From Thiobacillus sp. (GTDB lineage Bacteria; Pseudomonadota; Gammaproteobacteria; Burkholderiales; Thiobacillaceae): a DNA stretch of 64,000 nucleotides. The notes beneath the pieces were generated by a model. The model searched no databases. It worked only from the letters and a program-made list of their open reading frames with translations, and was not told the origin of the DNA. Position 1 is the first letter of the stretch, and every line of letters starts with the position of its first letter. The translations under genes were made by a program, and so were the position numbers. The stretch lies in contig JAIBFA010000034.1 of the NCBI GenBank assembly GCA_019459325.1, positions 1-64,000 on the forward strand, written 5' to 3'. Shown piece after piece: positions 8,037 through 15,543 of this stretch.

Positions 8037-8047
8037 AAACGGCCCCC
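8037..8047 (+). terminator. Left half of a split intrinsic terminator
   Basis: AAACGGCCCCC (8037-8047) is complementary to GGGGGCCGTTT (23022-23032), 15 kb away. Joining the flanks and keeping one GATT gives an 11-bp stem with a GATT loop followed by TTTTCTTTT, an excellent terminator. The insertion at the loop destroyed it. Confidence 0.8.
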
Positions 8048-8052
8048 GATTG

Positions 8053-8079
8053 GGCTAGCCGTTACGTTAAACTGTTGAT
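8053..8079 (+). repeat. Left terminal inverted repeat of the transposon
   Basis: Twenty-seven bases identical to the reverse complement of 22990-23016. Just inside, GGCTAGCCCC recurs at 8080-8089, so the outermost bases are repeated subterminally, possibly a second transposase binding site. Confidence 0.88.
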
Positions 8080-8083
8080 GGCT

Positions 8084-8097
8084 AGCCCCTAGGGGCT
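8084..8097. repeat. 14-bp perfect palindrome next to the left end
   Basis: AGCCCCTAGGGGCT is its own reverse complement and lies 5 bp inside the left inverted repeat. It has no counterpart at the right end. A protein-binding site is possible. Confidence 0.5.
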
Positions 8098-8104
8098 GCA
8101 ATTA

Positions 8105-8141
8105 GAAGACCCGCAAGCCGAAAGGCTTCGCGGGTCTTTTT
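8105..8141 (+). terminator. Intrinsic terminator inside the left end
   Basis: AGACCCGC-AAGCC pairs with GGCTT-C-GCGGGTCT around GAAA (8107-8137), followed by TTTTTC. It faces rightward, so it would stop host transcription entering the element. Confidence 0.78.
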
Positions 8142-8177
8142 CATCTGGGGATTCAGTAGCCCGTCCTGGCCTGATTT

Positions 8178-8247
8178 CGTTGTCATAAACTACAAGATAG
8201 CGGGCTTTAAGCCAGAATTACAGCCTTAATTGTCGTTTATGACAACG
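8178..8247. repeat. 13-bp inverted repeat pair, 44-bp spacer
   Basis: CGTTGTCATAAAC (8178-8190) is the exact reverse complement of GTTTATGACAACG (8235-8247). The spacing resembles paired binding sites for a recombinase or regulator more than a terminator; no factor is known to me. Confidence 0.5.
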
Positions 8248-8285
8248 TTTTGTGCGCTGCCACATAATGCCCCGCACGTCGTCGG

Positions 8286-9038
8286 CTACCACGCTGTCGG
8301 AAGAAGCTTGAGGGTCTCCGGGGAGTGTGCCCAGTGGTTAAGGGACTTGTTGAGCCGGCCGTCTGGACCGGTAAGGGTCGTGGTCGCCAGGTCCAGTATC
8401 TTCAGGCTGGCAACTGCCTTGTCCATGGCCGCCCGGTCCGATACCGGCGGCAGCTTCAGGTGCCGCGCAAGGGTGACGATCGCGTAGGAGCTAAGGCCGG
8501 GCCATGCGACCCGGGCCAAATCTTTGGTGCAGCCGAAGTGGTTCTTGAACGGGAGCCGATACTGACCGGCGGCGTGCGCCAGCAGGTCTTGCGTGGCCGG
8601 GCCATCGTACGCAAACAGAAACTCATCCCCGACGAACGATAAGAGCCCGGTCAGCGCGTCCTGGAGGCTGATCCCCGACTCGGCCAGGATCCCGCCATGG
8701 ATGCCGCTCGCCCGGATGGCGCTGGCTGGAAGGTCGTGCGCGGTTCGGACGAGGGTGGAGTGCTCCCGAACGACGATACCTCTATCAACCAGCAAGGCAG
8801 CAATCTCAAACACCTCAGCGGTGCCGGCGTCGCGGCCGGTGCTCATGACCTCAACTACGGCGAACCGGCCCTTGCGCACCACGGTCGCGGGAACCATGAG
8901 CGCGATGGTGTCCTCGAGGCTCAGCAGGCTTGCGCTGTCCTTGAGGAACGGGCGGGAGAGCGAGGATACCTTTGGAATTCGCAGCCGTCTCGTGGGAGCA
9001 GATGCTACGAGGGCTGTGCGGGGGCGTTTCTTGGTCAT
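8286..9038 (-). CDS. DEDD (DnaQ-like) exonuclease-fold protein, active site apparently degraded
   Basis: 250 residues. The middle (about 55-230) follows the layout of the DNA polymerase III epsilon/RNase T family: a strand then TG (AVVEVMSTGRDAG), an ST-LVR strand, then IRASGIHGG, FLFAYDGPATQDLL and a final SDRAAMDKAVASLKIL. In active enzymes the first motif is DxETTG, the second keeps a D after HNAxF, and the third is HxAxxD. Here the first motif reads ExMSTG and the third DRAAMD, so two or three catalytic positions seem changed. It may bind nucleic acid without cutting, or the alignment may be off. It is divergently placed from the PIN-like gene at 9168 and ends 240 bp from the left transposon end. 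Confidence 0.55.
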   Translation of the reverse strand: MTKKRPRTALVASAPTRRLRIPKVSSLSRPFLKDSASLLSLEDTIALMVPATVVRKGRFAVVEVMSTGRDAGTAEVFEIAALLVDRGIVVREHSTLVRTAHDLPASAIRASGIHGGILAESGISLQDALTGLLSFVGDEFLFAYDGPATQDLLAHAAGQYRLPFKNHFGCTKDLARVAWPGLSSYAIVTLARHLKLPPVSDRAAMDKAVASLKILDLATTTLTGPDGRLNKSLNHWAHSPETLKLLPTAW

Positions 9039-9110
9039 GTGCGGTGGCGCGCGCCAGGACGTGGCGCGGAGTATTCAGCTATGCCTCGTTACGGCAATGG
9101 GGTGTCAAGC

Positions 9111-9138
9111 TTGAGCCTATAGGCCTGGTGCCTATATC
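9111..9138 (+). promoter_or_regulatory. Putative promoter with GCCTATA repeats
   Basis: TTGAGC (9111-9116) and TATATC (9133-9138) are spaced 16 bp. Between and within them lie palindrome GCCTATAGGC (9115-9124) and a further GCCTATA (9130-9136), giving TATAGGC-N5-GCCTATA. This arrangement looks like an operator over the promoter of the 9168 gene. Confidence 0.45.
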
Positions 9139-9167
9139 CTCGCTCACATCCCGACCGGTCCAAATCT

Positions 9168-10262
9168 ATGCCAACGATATCTACTGAAGAGTACGTCCAC
9201 CAGCGGCGCTTAAAGCTTGGCGAATGGGTTATGGCGAGAGATCGCGTCTACTTGGACAAGCGCTTTTGGATATATCTGCGTGATGCCCGCCTTGGACGAC
9301 CGGCTCCCCCCGCTGCAAGCGTGCTGCTTGAGGCCCTTACCCTCGGCGTAAGAGAGGGGCGCCAACTTTGCCCTGTCAGCGACGTGCTTTTCATGGAGCT
9401 GATGAAGCAAGCGGATTTGAGCACAAGATCCGCTACGGCAGAGCTGATGGATGATCTCAGCTGCGGTGTCACATTGGTTTCACACCCAGAACGGGTTGCC
9501 ATTGAAGTTGAGCAGCTCTTCAGCCCGGCGACCGGCTGCGGGACGCGCCCTCGACTAGAGGCGCGAGTGTGGTCAAAGGTCAGCTACATCTTTGGCATTT
9601 CGCACCGTGACTCGCCCGAATTGACCGAAGCGCAGCGGCATACGATCCAGCAGGCTTTCTTCGAATATATGTGGAACATCCCGCTTGCGCGGATGATCGC
9701 TGACCTAGGCAAGCATCAGTTCCCTGAGGCCCCGTACCCGGGCCTCGTAAACCGCCTCAATGAAGGCAATGCTGCGCATGCGGATGAGATGCGGAGCTTT
9801 CCGAAAGTCTACAAGGACGAAGTGCACGGCGCGCTTGAAGCGGCGATGCCAATCGTTGGCGAGGTTCTCGGCAGGATGGCGGTTACCGCCGGCTATCCGC
9901 AGGAAATGGTCGCCGCGGAGCGTGATTCTTTCAACCGAGAGGTTTACGCTCTTCTGCGCGTAGCAATCGCCAAAGACGATGTCCGACGGGCCCTGAGAAC
10001 CCTGCATATCGGGGCCTCCTTGCATGCCGGCGTCAGGTGGAAGCGGAGGCAAAAACTCGTCCCCAATGACCTGTACGACTTTCACCACGCAGAAGCCGCG
10101 GTGGGCTACTGCGACGTTTTCCTCACGGATGGGCCAATGCACGCCCTCTTAGCGCAACGCCACCTTAGGATTGAGCAGGACTTTCCGTGCCGCATCATGT
10201 CGTCATGGGATGAAATCTTGGATTGGACACAGAAGTCCTCGGCCATAGGACAGCCTTCTTGA
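9168..10262 (+). CDS. PIN-like domain protein of the transposon cargo
   Basis: 364 residues, no recognised full-length family. Two ends look like a split PIN-type nuclease site. Near the N-terminus there is a strand with Asp (VYLDKRFWIYLRD, Asp30), and CPVSDVLFMELMK supplies an acidic helix. Near the C-terminus, NDLYDFHHAEAAVGYCDVFLTDGPMHALLAQ has the A-YCD-FLTD pattern seen in PIN-like proteins. A helical region of about 200 residues lies between. The ATG at 9168 lacks a clear Shine-Dalgarno; the Met at 9231 is an alternative. It probably starts a short operon with the frames at 10223 and 10414. A toxin or RNA-cutting defence role is inference. Confidence 0.6.
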   Translation: MPTISTEEYVHQRRLKLGEWVMARDRVYLDKRFWIYLRDARLGRPAPPAASVLLEALTLGVREGRQLCPVSDVLFMELMKQADLSTRSATAELMDDLSCGVTLVSHPERVAIEVEQLFSPATGCGTRPRLEARVWSKVSYIFGISHRDSPELTEAQRHTIQQAFFEYMWNIPLARMIADLGKHQFPEAPYPGLVNRLNEGNAAHADEMRSFPKVYKDEVHGALEAAMPIVGEVLGRMAVTAGYPQEMVAAERDSFNREVYALLRVAIAKDDVRRALRTLHIGASLHAGVRWKRRQKLVPNDLYDFHHAEAAVGYCDVFLTDGPMHALLAQRHLRIEQDFPCRIMSSWDEILDWTQKSSAIGQPS

Positions 10263-10417
10263 GGCTAGGCCGCCCCTGCACGACATATCTGGTCAACCAA
10301 GCTACCGGCGCCGAGCACACTGTTACAGCCGGCACGGAACCGGATGGCCAGGCGCTAGTGATCGATCAGGAGCCGTCGTTATACTGGCTCTCCACGCCCG
10401 AAAGCGACTTTCCATGA
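10223..10417 (+). CDS. Possible small coupled protein
   Basis: 64 codons from a TTG at 10223, overlapping the end of the PIN-like gene by 40 bp. It ends in a 4-bp ATGA overlap with the gene at 10414, and that overlap is the main reason to think it is translated. The sequence after the overlap (TTYLVNQATGAEHTVTAGTEPDG...) looks like a small beta-rich domain. No family recognised; the start is uncertain. Confidence 0.35.
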   Translation: MDTEVLGHRTAFLRLGRPCTTYLVNQATGAEHTVTAGTEPDGQALVIDQEPSLYWLSTPESDFP

Positions 10418-11322
10418 CCACGCCACTCCTCGACAAGGCCGCCAAGCTTGTTTCCCACCTTAAGGCCATGCGGCCTGAAGATAGAGATCGCGCCAGCGAG
10501 GAGAGCATTCGTCAGGCGGAGGCAGAGCATGAGGAATTTCTAGCAGCTTTCAGCATTGGTCACTGCTATCTCTGCGGGAACCCGCTGTCCTCGTTTAGCA
10601 AAAAAACGCCTTGTCTGCACTGGCTACTCAAGCCGAAGGGGTTCAAGAAGAACGACCTGCCCGCCGTTGCGCAACGATTTGGCTTCTTCCAGGCACAAAC
10701 CTACCTTCGGTGGGTGGCCAACACCGAGGGCTTCGCCCGACACATTAATGATCTTCCGGAGGAGGGGACCGGGGGCAAGCTAATCGAGCTTACCGTCCGG
10801 TACCGAAGCTTGGAGTGGTCGTTTTCCTGTGCGGAGTCCGATTTTCTCGGCCATGCTACCTCGCAGCACTCCAAGCACCCCCATTACCACTTTCAGATGC
10901 GGATCGAGCAGCGCCCCTTCATCAACTTCAGTGACTTCCATGTCCCGTTCAAGGAAGCGGACATTGTCGGTTTAGAGGCGAAGCGCGTCGCCCCTCATCT
11001 TGTTAAGCACGCTTTTCCCCGAGGGGAAGGGATGGCCGAAGTGATGAATGAAGCTAGCCTGGATACACTCGTGTCGGCCGGCAGCACCCCCGACATCGAA
11101 TCCGAGGCCTTGGTCCATCTCAGTTCGATGGTTATGGCCGACGAGGGCTCTCAGATCGACGGCACGGAACTCTATAACCTTTTCCAAGAGGCTAAGGCAA
11201 AGGGTGTAACGGTAGCGAGCCTGTTGCATAAGCTCCAGAACACCAGCACGCGCGTTGTCGTCAGCCCGGGGTCCGGGGTGGTCGAGCAGGCCCCCCGGTC
11301 CGGCAGGAAAAAAGACCTTTAA
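10414..11322 (+). CDS. Hypothetical zinc-knuckle protein of the transposon cargo
   Basis: 302 residues, family not recognised. It opens with a charged helical stretch (about 1-45), then CYLCGNPLSSFSKKTPCLHWLLKPKGF (Cys-x2-Cys with later Cys/His, a likely zinc site as in HNH-type or treble-clef proteins). A His-rich segment HSKHPHYHFQMRIE lies near residue 155. The C-terminus is low in complexity and basic. The ATG has no obvious Shine-Dalgarno but overlaps the stop of the preceding small frame, suggesting translational coupling and a shared task with the PIN-like protein. A nucleic-acid role is only an inference from the Cys/His pattern. Confidence 0.6.
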   Translation: MTTPLLDKAAKLVSHLKAMRPEDRDRASEESIRQAEAEHEEFLAAFSIGHCYLCGNPLSSFSKKTPCLHWLLKPKGFKKNDLPAVAQRFGFFQAQTYLRWVANTEGFARHINDLPEEGTGGKLIELTVRYRSLEWSFSCAESDFLGHATSQHSKHPHYHFQMRIEQRPFINFSDFHVPFKEADIVGLEAKRVAPHLVKHAFPRGEGMAEVMNEASLDTLVSAGSTPDIESEALVHLSSMVMADEGSQIDGTELYNLFQEAKAKGVTVASLLHKLQNTSTRVVVSPGSGVVEQAPRSGRKKDL

Positions 11323-11331
11323 TTTTTCGGG

Positions 11332-11511
11332 TCACGTGACGGCGTCACCTGGGACGCCGCGATCAATTACCGACTCATCCCTCATCGCAATCGCCTCCCG
11401 GACCACCGCCGCGGCCATCTCCTCATCGGCCGGCAGCATCATGCGCGGGATGTTCTCCCCGAACACTTTCCGATACTCCTCATTCAGGTCGAGCCAGTCC
11501 TGCTCGGTCAC
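11332..11511 (-). CDS. Small acidic conserved-looking protein
   Basis: 59 residues from a GTG at 11511 (VTEQDWLDLNEEYRKVFGEN, then IPRMMLPADEE...). Its start overlaps the stop of the upstream 35-codon gene as GTGA, so the two are almost certainly co-translated. The composition is acidic and helical and the codon use is regular. I do not recognise a named family. It runs opposite to its neighbours and is separated from the 10414 gene by only 9 bp (convergent). Confidence 0.6.
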   Translation of the reverse strand: MTEQDWLDLNEEYRKVFGENIPRMMLPADEEMAAAVVREAIAMRDESVIDRGVPGDAVT

Positions 11512-11615
11512 TGTGACCTCGCTGCTCGGATCGCGGCCATGATCGGCGCGAAATAGATCGCCGGCCCTTCCTTGGCCGCCGCAATCACCTCTCGTAGAAA
11601 CGCCCGCATCTCCAT
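11508..11615 (-). CDS. 35-residue micro-protein, coupled to the next gene
   Basis: ATG at 11615 is preceded by GGCGGGAGGG, a strong Shine-Dalgarno. The product MEMRAFLREVIAAAKEGPAI(YFAPIMAAIRAARSQ) is an amphipathic helix followed by a short hydrophobic stretch. The stop overlaps the next start (GTGA). The perfect ribosome-binding site and coupling make it a real gene despite its size. Function unknown. Confidence 0.55.
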   Translation of the reverse strand: MEMRAFLREVIAAAKEGPAIYFAPIMAAIRAARSQ

Positions 11616-11938
11616 CCCTCCCGCCAAGCTGCTCTGGCTCCATTATGGGCCATCCGCCGGCCCCCCGCGCACCGGCCTCGCGCAGGCCCTGACCGCCACT
11701 GGATTCAAACTCGATTTGAGAAATTGAAACTATCCGTTACATAATAACAACACACAATTGAAGGCTTATACAGCTATTCACGATGCAAGCATTACAAGGA
11801 TTCTATGGAAAACAGAGGCAGTAATTTGCCAATTAACCTGAACGTTAATGACATAATGCCAAAACAGACTAACCTTGTGTTATGCGCTAACATCTGCTAG
11901 TATGTTACGGCGTAACTTTTCGAAAAAAGGGCTTTAGT
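11616..11938 (+). other. 323-bp A+T-rich intergenic region inside the transposon
   Basis: No gene is seen. The left part is divergent upstream sequence for the micro-gene pair. The right part holds the promoter and operator of the 11939 gene. It is clearly richer in A+T than the rest of the cargo, with several TTAA-type words and no long repeats. Confidence 0.6.
11875..11916 (+). promoter_or_regulatory. Promoter plus palindromic operator of the 11939 gene
   Basis: TTGTGT (11875-11880), 17 bp, TAGTAT (11898-11903), followed at once by the perfect palindrome GTTACGGCGTAAC (11904-11916) at the expected transcription start. This suggests autorepression by the downstream DNA-binding protein. Confidence 0.6.
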
Positions 11939-12232
11939 GTGGCGCTAACGAACGCGGAGCGGCAGAAGCGGTTCAGGGACCGGCAGCAGCTCGGCCGCCA
12001 GTCCGGCGGATCGAATCGGGTCCGCCTCGGCGGCTATGTCGCGGCCGGGTCGGCGGCCCGCCTGAAAAGCCTGGCAGCGTACTTTGGGAAGTCGCAGCAG
12101 GCGGTGGTCGAGATGCTGATCGATGCGGCTGACCTGCGCATAATGGAGCGCCTGAGAAAGAACCCGGACGACCGTCTCCTGAAGGCGTACGTTCAGGCCC
12201 GACTGCAACAGGACGGCTCAATAATCGAATAA
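11939..12232 (+). CDS. Small ribbon-helix-helix-like regulator
   Basis: 97 residues from GTG at 11939 (AAAAAAGGG upstream). The N-terminus MALTNAERQKRFRDRQQLG is a basic segment common in small plasmid and island DNA-binding proteins. Next, NRVRLGGYVAAGSAARLKSLAAYFGKSQQAVVEMLIDAA has the strand-helix-helix pattern of ribbon-helix-helix repressors. It lies behind a promoter with a palindrome at the start site and before hsdM, so it may control the restriction operon, keeping methylase ahead of nuclease. That role is inferred from position. Confidence 0.6.
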   Translation: MALTNAERQKRFRDRQQLGRQSGGSNRVRLGGYVAAGSAARLKSLAAYFGKSQQAVVEMLIDAADLRIMERLRKNPDDRLLKAYVQARLQQDGSIIE

Positions 12233-12245
12233 GGGGAGTGGCGTC

Positions 12246-12335
12246 ATGCGGCTACTGGCCGGTTTCATTCATCTCGCCGCTGCGGCGGTGATCTTCTCGA
12301 CGGTAGCCTACCCCACGTACTGCGAGCCCCGCTGA
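12246..12335 (+). CDS. 29-residue hydrophobic micro-protein
   Basis: ATG at 12246 follows AAGGGGAGTGGCGTC, a good Shine-Dalgarno. The product MRLLAGFIHLAAAAVIFSTV(AYPTYCEPR) is a single membrane-spanning helix with one Cys near the end. It lies in the 207-bp gap between the regulator and hsdM. It could be a leader or a small membrane peptide, and it could be chance; only the ribosome-binding site supports it. Confidence 0.35.
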   Translation: MRLLAGFIHLAAAAVIFSTVAYPTYCEPR

Positions 12336-12439
12336 CCCGGCGGCCACACTGGATAAACCCCGGAGATAGACCTGATCTCACCTCGGAACACCTGCGCAGC
12401 CGGGCCGAGAAGCTCAAGCCGGACAAAACAAGGAACTCT

Positions 12440-14275
12440 ATGACTTTCACTGAACTCGCCAACTTCATCTGGTCTGTCGCCGACGATCTGCGCGGAGACT
12501 ATCGCCAGTCCGACTACGGCAAGATCATCCTTCCGTTTGCGCTGCTGCGCCGCCTCGATTGCGTGCTTGAGCCCACCAAGGACGCTGTCCTTGCCGAATA
12601 TGCCAAGCGCAAGGATCAGGCCGTCGACCTCGACGTATTCCTGAAGCGCAAGAGCAAGCAGGCCTTCTACAACACCTCCGAGTTCACCTTCGCGTCCCTC
12701 CTGGACGACCAGAAGCACATCCGCCAGAACCTGGTGAAGTACATCGGCGACTTCTCCGAGGACGCCCGCGACGTGTTCGAGCGGTTCAAGTTCATCGACC
12801 GCGTGGCCGAGCTGGACGACAAGAACCTGCTGTTCATCCTAGTAAAGAAGTTCGCCGCGATCGACATGCACCCCGACGTCGTTCCCAACGAGAGCATGGG
12901 CCTGGCGTTCGAGGAGTTGATCCGGAAGTTCGCGGAAGCCTCCAACGAGACCGCTGGTGAGCACTTCACCCCGCGCGAGGTGATCCGCCTCATGGTCATG
13001 CTGCTGTTCGCCGGCGACGACAACGCACTATCGAAGCCCGGCGCCGTGCGCTCCCTTTACGACCCCACGGCCGGCACCGGCGGCATGCTCTCCGTCGGCG
13101 AGCATGTCATCGCCAGCCTCAACCCCTCGGCCCGCCTGCGCCTTTATGGCCAGGAGCTCAACGACGAGTCCTACGCCATCTGCAAGGCGGACATGCTCAT
13201 CAAGGGCCAGGATCCCAACAACATCCACCGCGGCAACACCCTGGCCGAAGACAAGCTGGCCAGCCTCGTGTTCGACTACGCCCTCTCGAATCCCCCGTTC
13301 GGCGTGGACTGGAAGAAGGTCTACGACATCGTGAAGGCGGAGTACGAGAAGAAGGGCTTTGCCGGCCGCTTTGGTCCCGGCCTGCCGCGTGTCTCCGACG
13401 GCTCCATGCTCTTCCTGCTGCACCTCATCAGCAAGATGCGTCCGGCCAGCGAGGGCGGCAGCCGCATCGGTATCGTCCTGAACGGCTCGCCATTGTTCAC
13501 CGGAGGCGCCGGCAGCGGCGAGAGCGAGATCCGCCGTTACCTCCTCGAGCATGACCTGGTCGAGGCCATCGTCGGCCTCCCGACCGACCTGTTCTTCAAC
13601 ACCGGCATTGCGACCTACGTCTGGATCATCAGCAACCGCAAGGGCAAGGATCGCAAGGGCAAGGTCCAGCTGATCGACGCCAGCGGCTTCTGGCAGAAGA
13701 TGCGCAAGAGCCTGGGCTCCAAGCGCAAGGAGATGTCCGAGGAGCACATCGCCGAGGTGCTCCGTCTCTACTCGGACGCTGGGGAAGCCCGCCTCGCCAC
13801 CGTGTTCGACGCCGCCGGCAAGGAGATCAGCCACCAGATACTCAAGCCTGGGGACAAGGCGCCAGTTGCCCCGAAGGGCGGCAAGGTCAAGGCGGTTCCG
13901 GTCTCCCGCATCTTCAGCAACGAAGAATTCGGTTACCAGACCATCACGGTCGAGCGCCCCCTGCGCGACGAGGCCGGCAAGATTGTGATTGGCGACAAGG
14001 GCAAGATGAAGGGCAAACCCCTACCGGACGCCAACCTGCGCGACACGGAAAACGTACCGCTGGCCGAGGATGTCGAGGCGTACTTCAAGCGCGAGGTGCT
14101 GCCGCATGCCCCGGACGCCTGGATCGACCACGAGAAGACCAAGGTGGGCTACGAGATCCCGTTCAACCGGCACTTCTACATGTTTGAGCCCCCGCGCGAC
14201 TTGGCCCTGATCGATGTGGACCTTGAGGCATGCACTGACCGCATCAAGGCCATGATTCATGGGCTGGCAGCATGA
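12440..14275 (+). CDS. hsdM: Type I restriction-modification methyltransferase subunit
   Basis: HsdM methylates adenine in the bipartite target with S-adenosylmethionine, in an M2S complex. 611 residues with the N-terminal helical HsdM domain (TFTELANFIWSVADDLRGDYRQSDYGK). The catalytic core has the SAM-binding DPTAGTGGML (about 208) and the NPPFG adenine motif (about 284). The C-terminus is longer than in short HsdM versions. The start follows AAGGAACTCT. It overlaps hsdS by ATGA, so M and S are made together. First gene of the hsdM-hsdS-membrane protein-hsdR operon. Confidence 0.94.
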   Translation: MTFTELANFIWSVADDLRGDYRQSDYGKIILPFALLRRLDCVLEPTKDAVLAEYAKRKDQAVDLDVFLKRKSKQAFYNTSEFTFASLLDDQKHIRQNLVKYIGDFSEDARDVFERFKFIDRVAELDDKNLLFILVKKFAAIDMHPDVVPNESMGLAFEELIRKFAEASNETAGEHFTPREVIRLMVMLLFAGDDNALSKPGAVRSLYDPTAGTGGMLSVGEHVIASLNPSARLRLYGQELNDESYAICKADMLIKGQDPNNIHRGNTLAEDKLASLVFDYALSNPPFGVDWKKVYDIVKAEYEKKGFAGRFGPGLPRVSDGSMLFLLHLISKMRPASEGGSRIGIVLNGSPLFTGGAGSGESEIRRYLLEHDLVEAIVGLPTDLFFNTGIATYVWIISNRKGKDRKGKVQLIDASGFWQKMRKSLGSKRKEMSEEHIAEVLRLYSDAGEARLATVFDAAGKEISHQILKPGDKAPVAPKGGKVKAVPVSRIFSNEEFGYQTITVERPLRDEAGKIVIGDKGKMKGKPLPDANLRDTENVPLAEDVEAYFKREVLPHAPDAWIDHEKTKVGYEIPFNRHFYMFEPPRDLALIDVDLEACTDRIKAMIHGLAA

Positions 14276-15543
14276 GCGTCCCTCGTTATCCCGAGTACAA
14301 GGACAGCGGCGTGGAGTGGCTAGGGGATCTCCCCGCGCACTGGGACGCCTCTCCGCTAAAGCACCTGCTTAGCATCCAGAACGGGGCTGACCATAAGCAC
14401 GTGGAGCAAGACGTAGGCTATCCCGTGATCGGTTCCGGTGGGGTCTTCGCTTATGCCTCTGATTACCTGTATGACGGGGAATCTGTTCTTCTAGGCCGAA
14501 AGGGGACGATTGATAAGCCCCTGTATGTATTCGGCAAGTTCTGGACTGTCGACACCATGTATTGGTCGAAGGTGCTGGCCGGCAACTGTGGGAAGTTTGC
14601 CCACTACTTAGCCACCACAATCCCCTTCGGCTATTACGCAACGAACACAGCCTTGCCTAGTATGACGAAGGGCGCATTGAACGCCCACGTAGTCGCGCGT
14701 CCGCCGCTCGACGAGCAGGCCGCCATCGCCGCCTTCCTCGACCGCGAAACTGGCAAGATCGACGCCCTGGCCGCAGAGTACGAGCGGCTGATCGACCTGC
14801 TCAAGGAAAAGCGCCAGGCCGTCATCTCCCACGCTGTCACCAAGGGGCTTGACCCTAAGGTGCCGATGAAGGACTCGGGGGTGGAGTGGCTGGGGGAGGT
14901 GCCGGCGCATTGGGAAGTAAGGAGGCTCAAGCGCATATCGCCATGCATCACAGTCGGTATCGTCGTTAACCCCAGCACGTTTGTGGCCGATGATGGGTTT
15001 CCGTTTATTTACGGCGGCGACATTCGGGAAGGCGTAATCGATTGGAAAAATTCCCGTCGAATTGCGGCGAAGTCTAGCGAAGCAAACGCAAAAACCCAGC
15101 TACAAGCTGGGGATCTTCTAACGGTGAGGGTCGGTGCGCCGGGCATTACCGCTGTTGTTCCGTCTGAGTGCGAAGGCGGAAACTGCGCGTCCGTGATGCT
15201 TGTTCGTCGAGGGCCTTTTAACTCAAACTGGCTATGCTATGCGATGAACACTCGGATCGTCCGCTATCAGGTGGAAGTTGTCCAATACGGCGCAGCTCAA
15301 GAGCAGTTCAACATCAGCCATGCCGTCAATTTCTGGACGCCCGTTCCACCCCGTACCGAACAGGACGAGATAGCCGCATTCCTTGCAACTGAAACCGCCA
15401 AGTTCGACACACTGGCGGCCGAGGCCGAAAAAGCCATCGACCTGCTCAAGGAGCGCCGCTCCGCCCTGATCTCAGCCGCCGTGACCGGCAAGATAGACGT
15501 GAGAGGCCTGGTGCCGGTTGCAGCCAGCAAGGAGGCCGCCTGA
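14272..15543 (+). CDS. hsdS: Type I restriction-modification specificity subunit
   Basis: 423 residues with the typical two-fold repeat. Each half opens with KDSGVEWLG-(D/E)-(L/V)PAHW (near 8 and near 200) and ends with a long helix, AAIAAFLDRETGKIDALAAE and EIAAFLATETAKFDTLAAE. The two target-recognition domains between them differ from each other, so each recognises one half of a bipartite DNA sequence. The target itself cannot be read from sequence. Overlaps hsdM (ATGA) and the next gene (TGATG). Confidence 0.92.
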   Translation: MSVPRYPEYKDSGVEWLGDLPAHWDASPLKHLLSIQNGADHKHVEQDVGYPVIGSGGVFAYASDYLYDGESVLLGRKGTIDKPLYVFGKFWTVDTMYWSKVLAGNCGKFAHYLATTIPFGYYATNTALPSMTKGALNAHVVARPPLDEQAAIAAFLDRETGKIDALAAEYERLIDLLKEKRQAVISHAVTKGLDPKVPMKDSGVEWLGEVPAHWEVRRLKRISPCITVGIVVNPSTFVADDGFPFIYGGDIREGVIDWKNSRRIAAKSSEANAKTQLQAGDLLTVRVGAPGITAVVPSECEGGNCASVMLVRRGPFNSNWLCYAMNTRIVRYQVEVVQYGAAQEQFNISHAVNFWTPVPPRTEQDEIAAFLATETAKFDTLAAEAEKAIDLLKERRSALISAAVTGKIDVRGLVPVAASKEAA

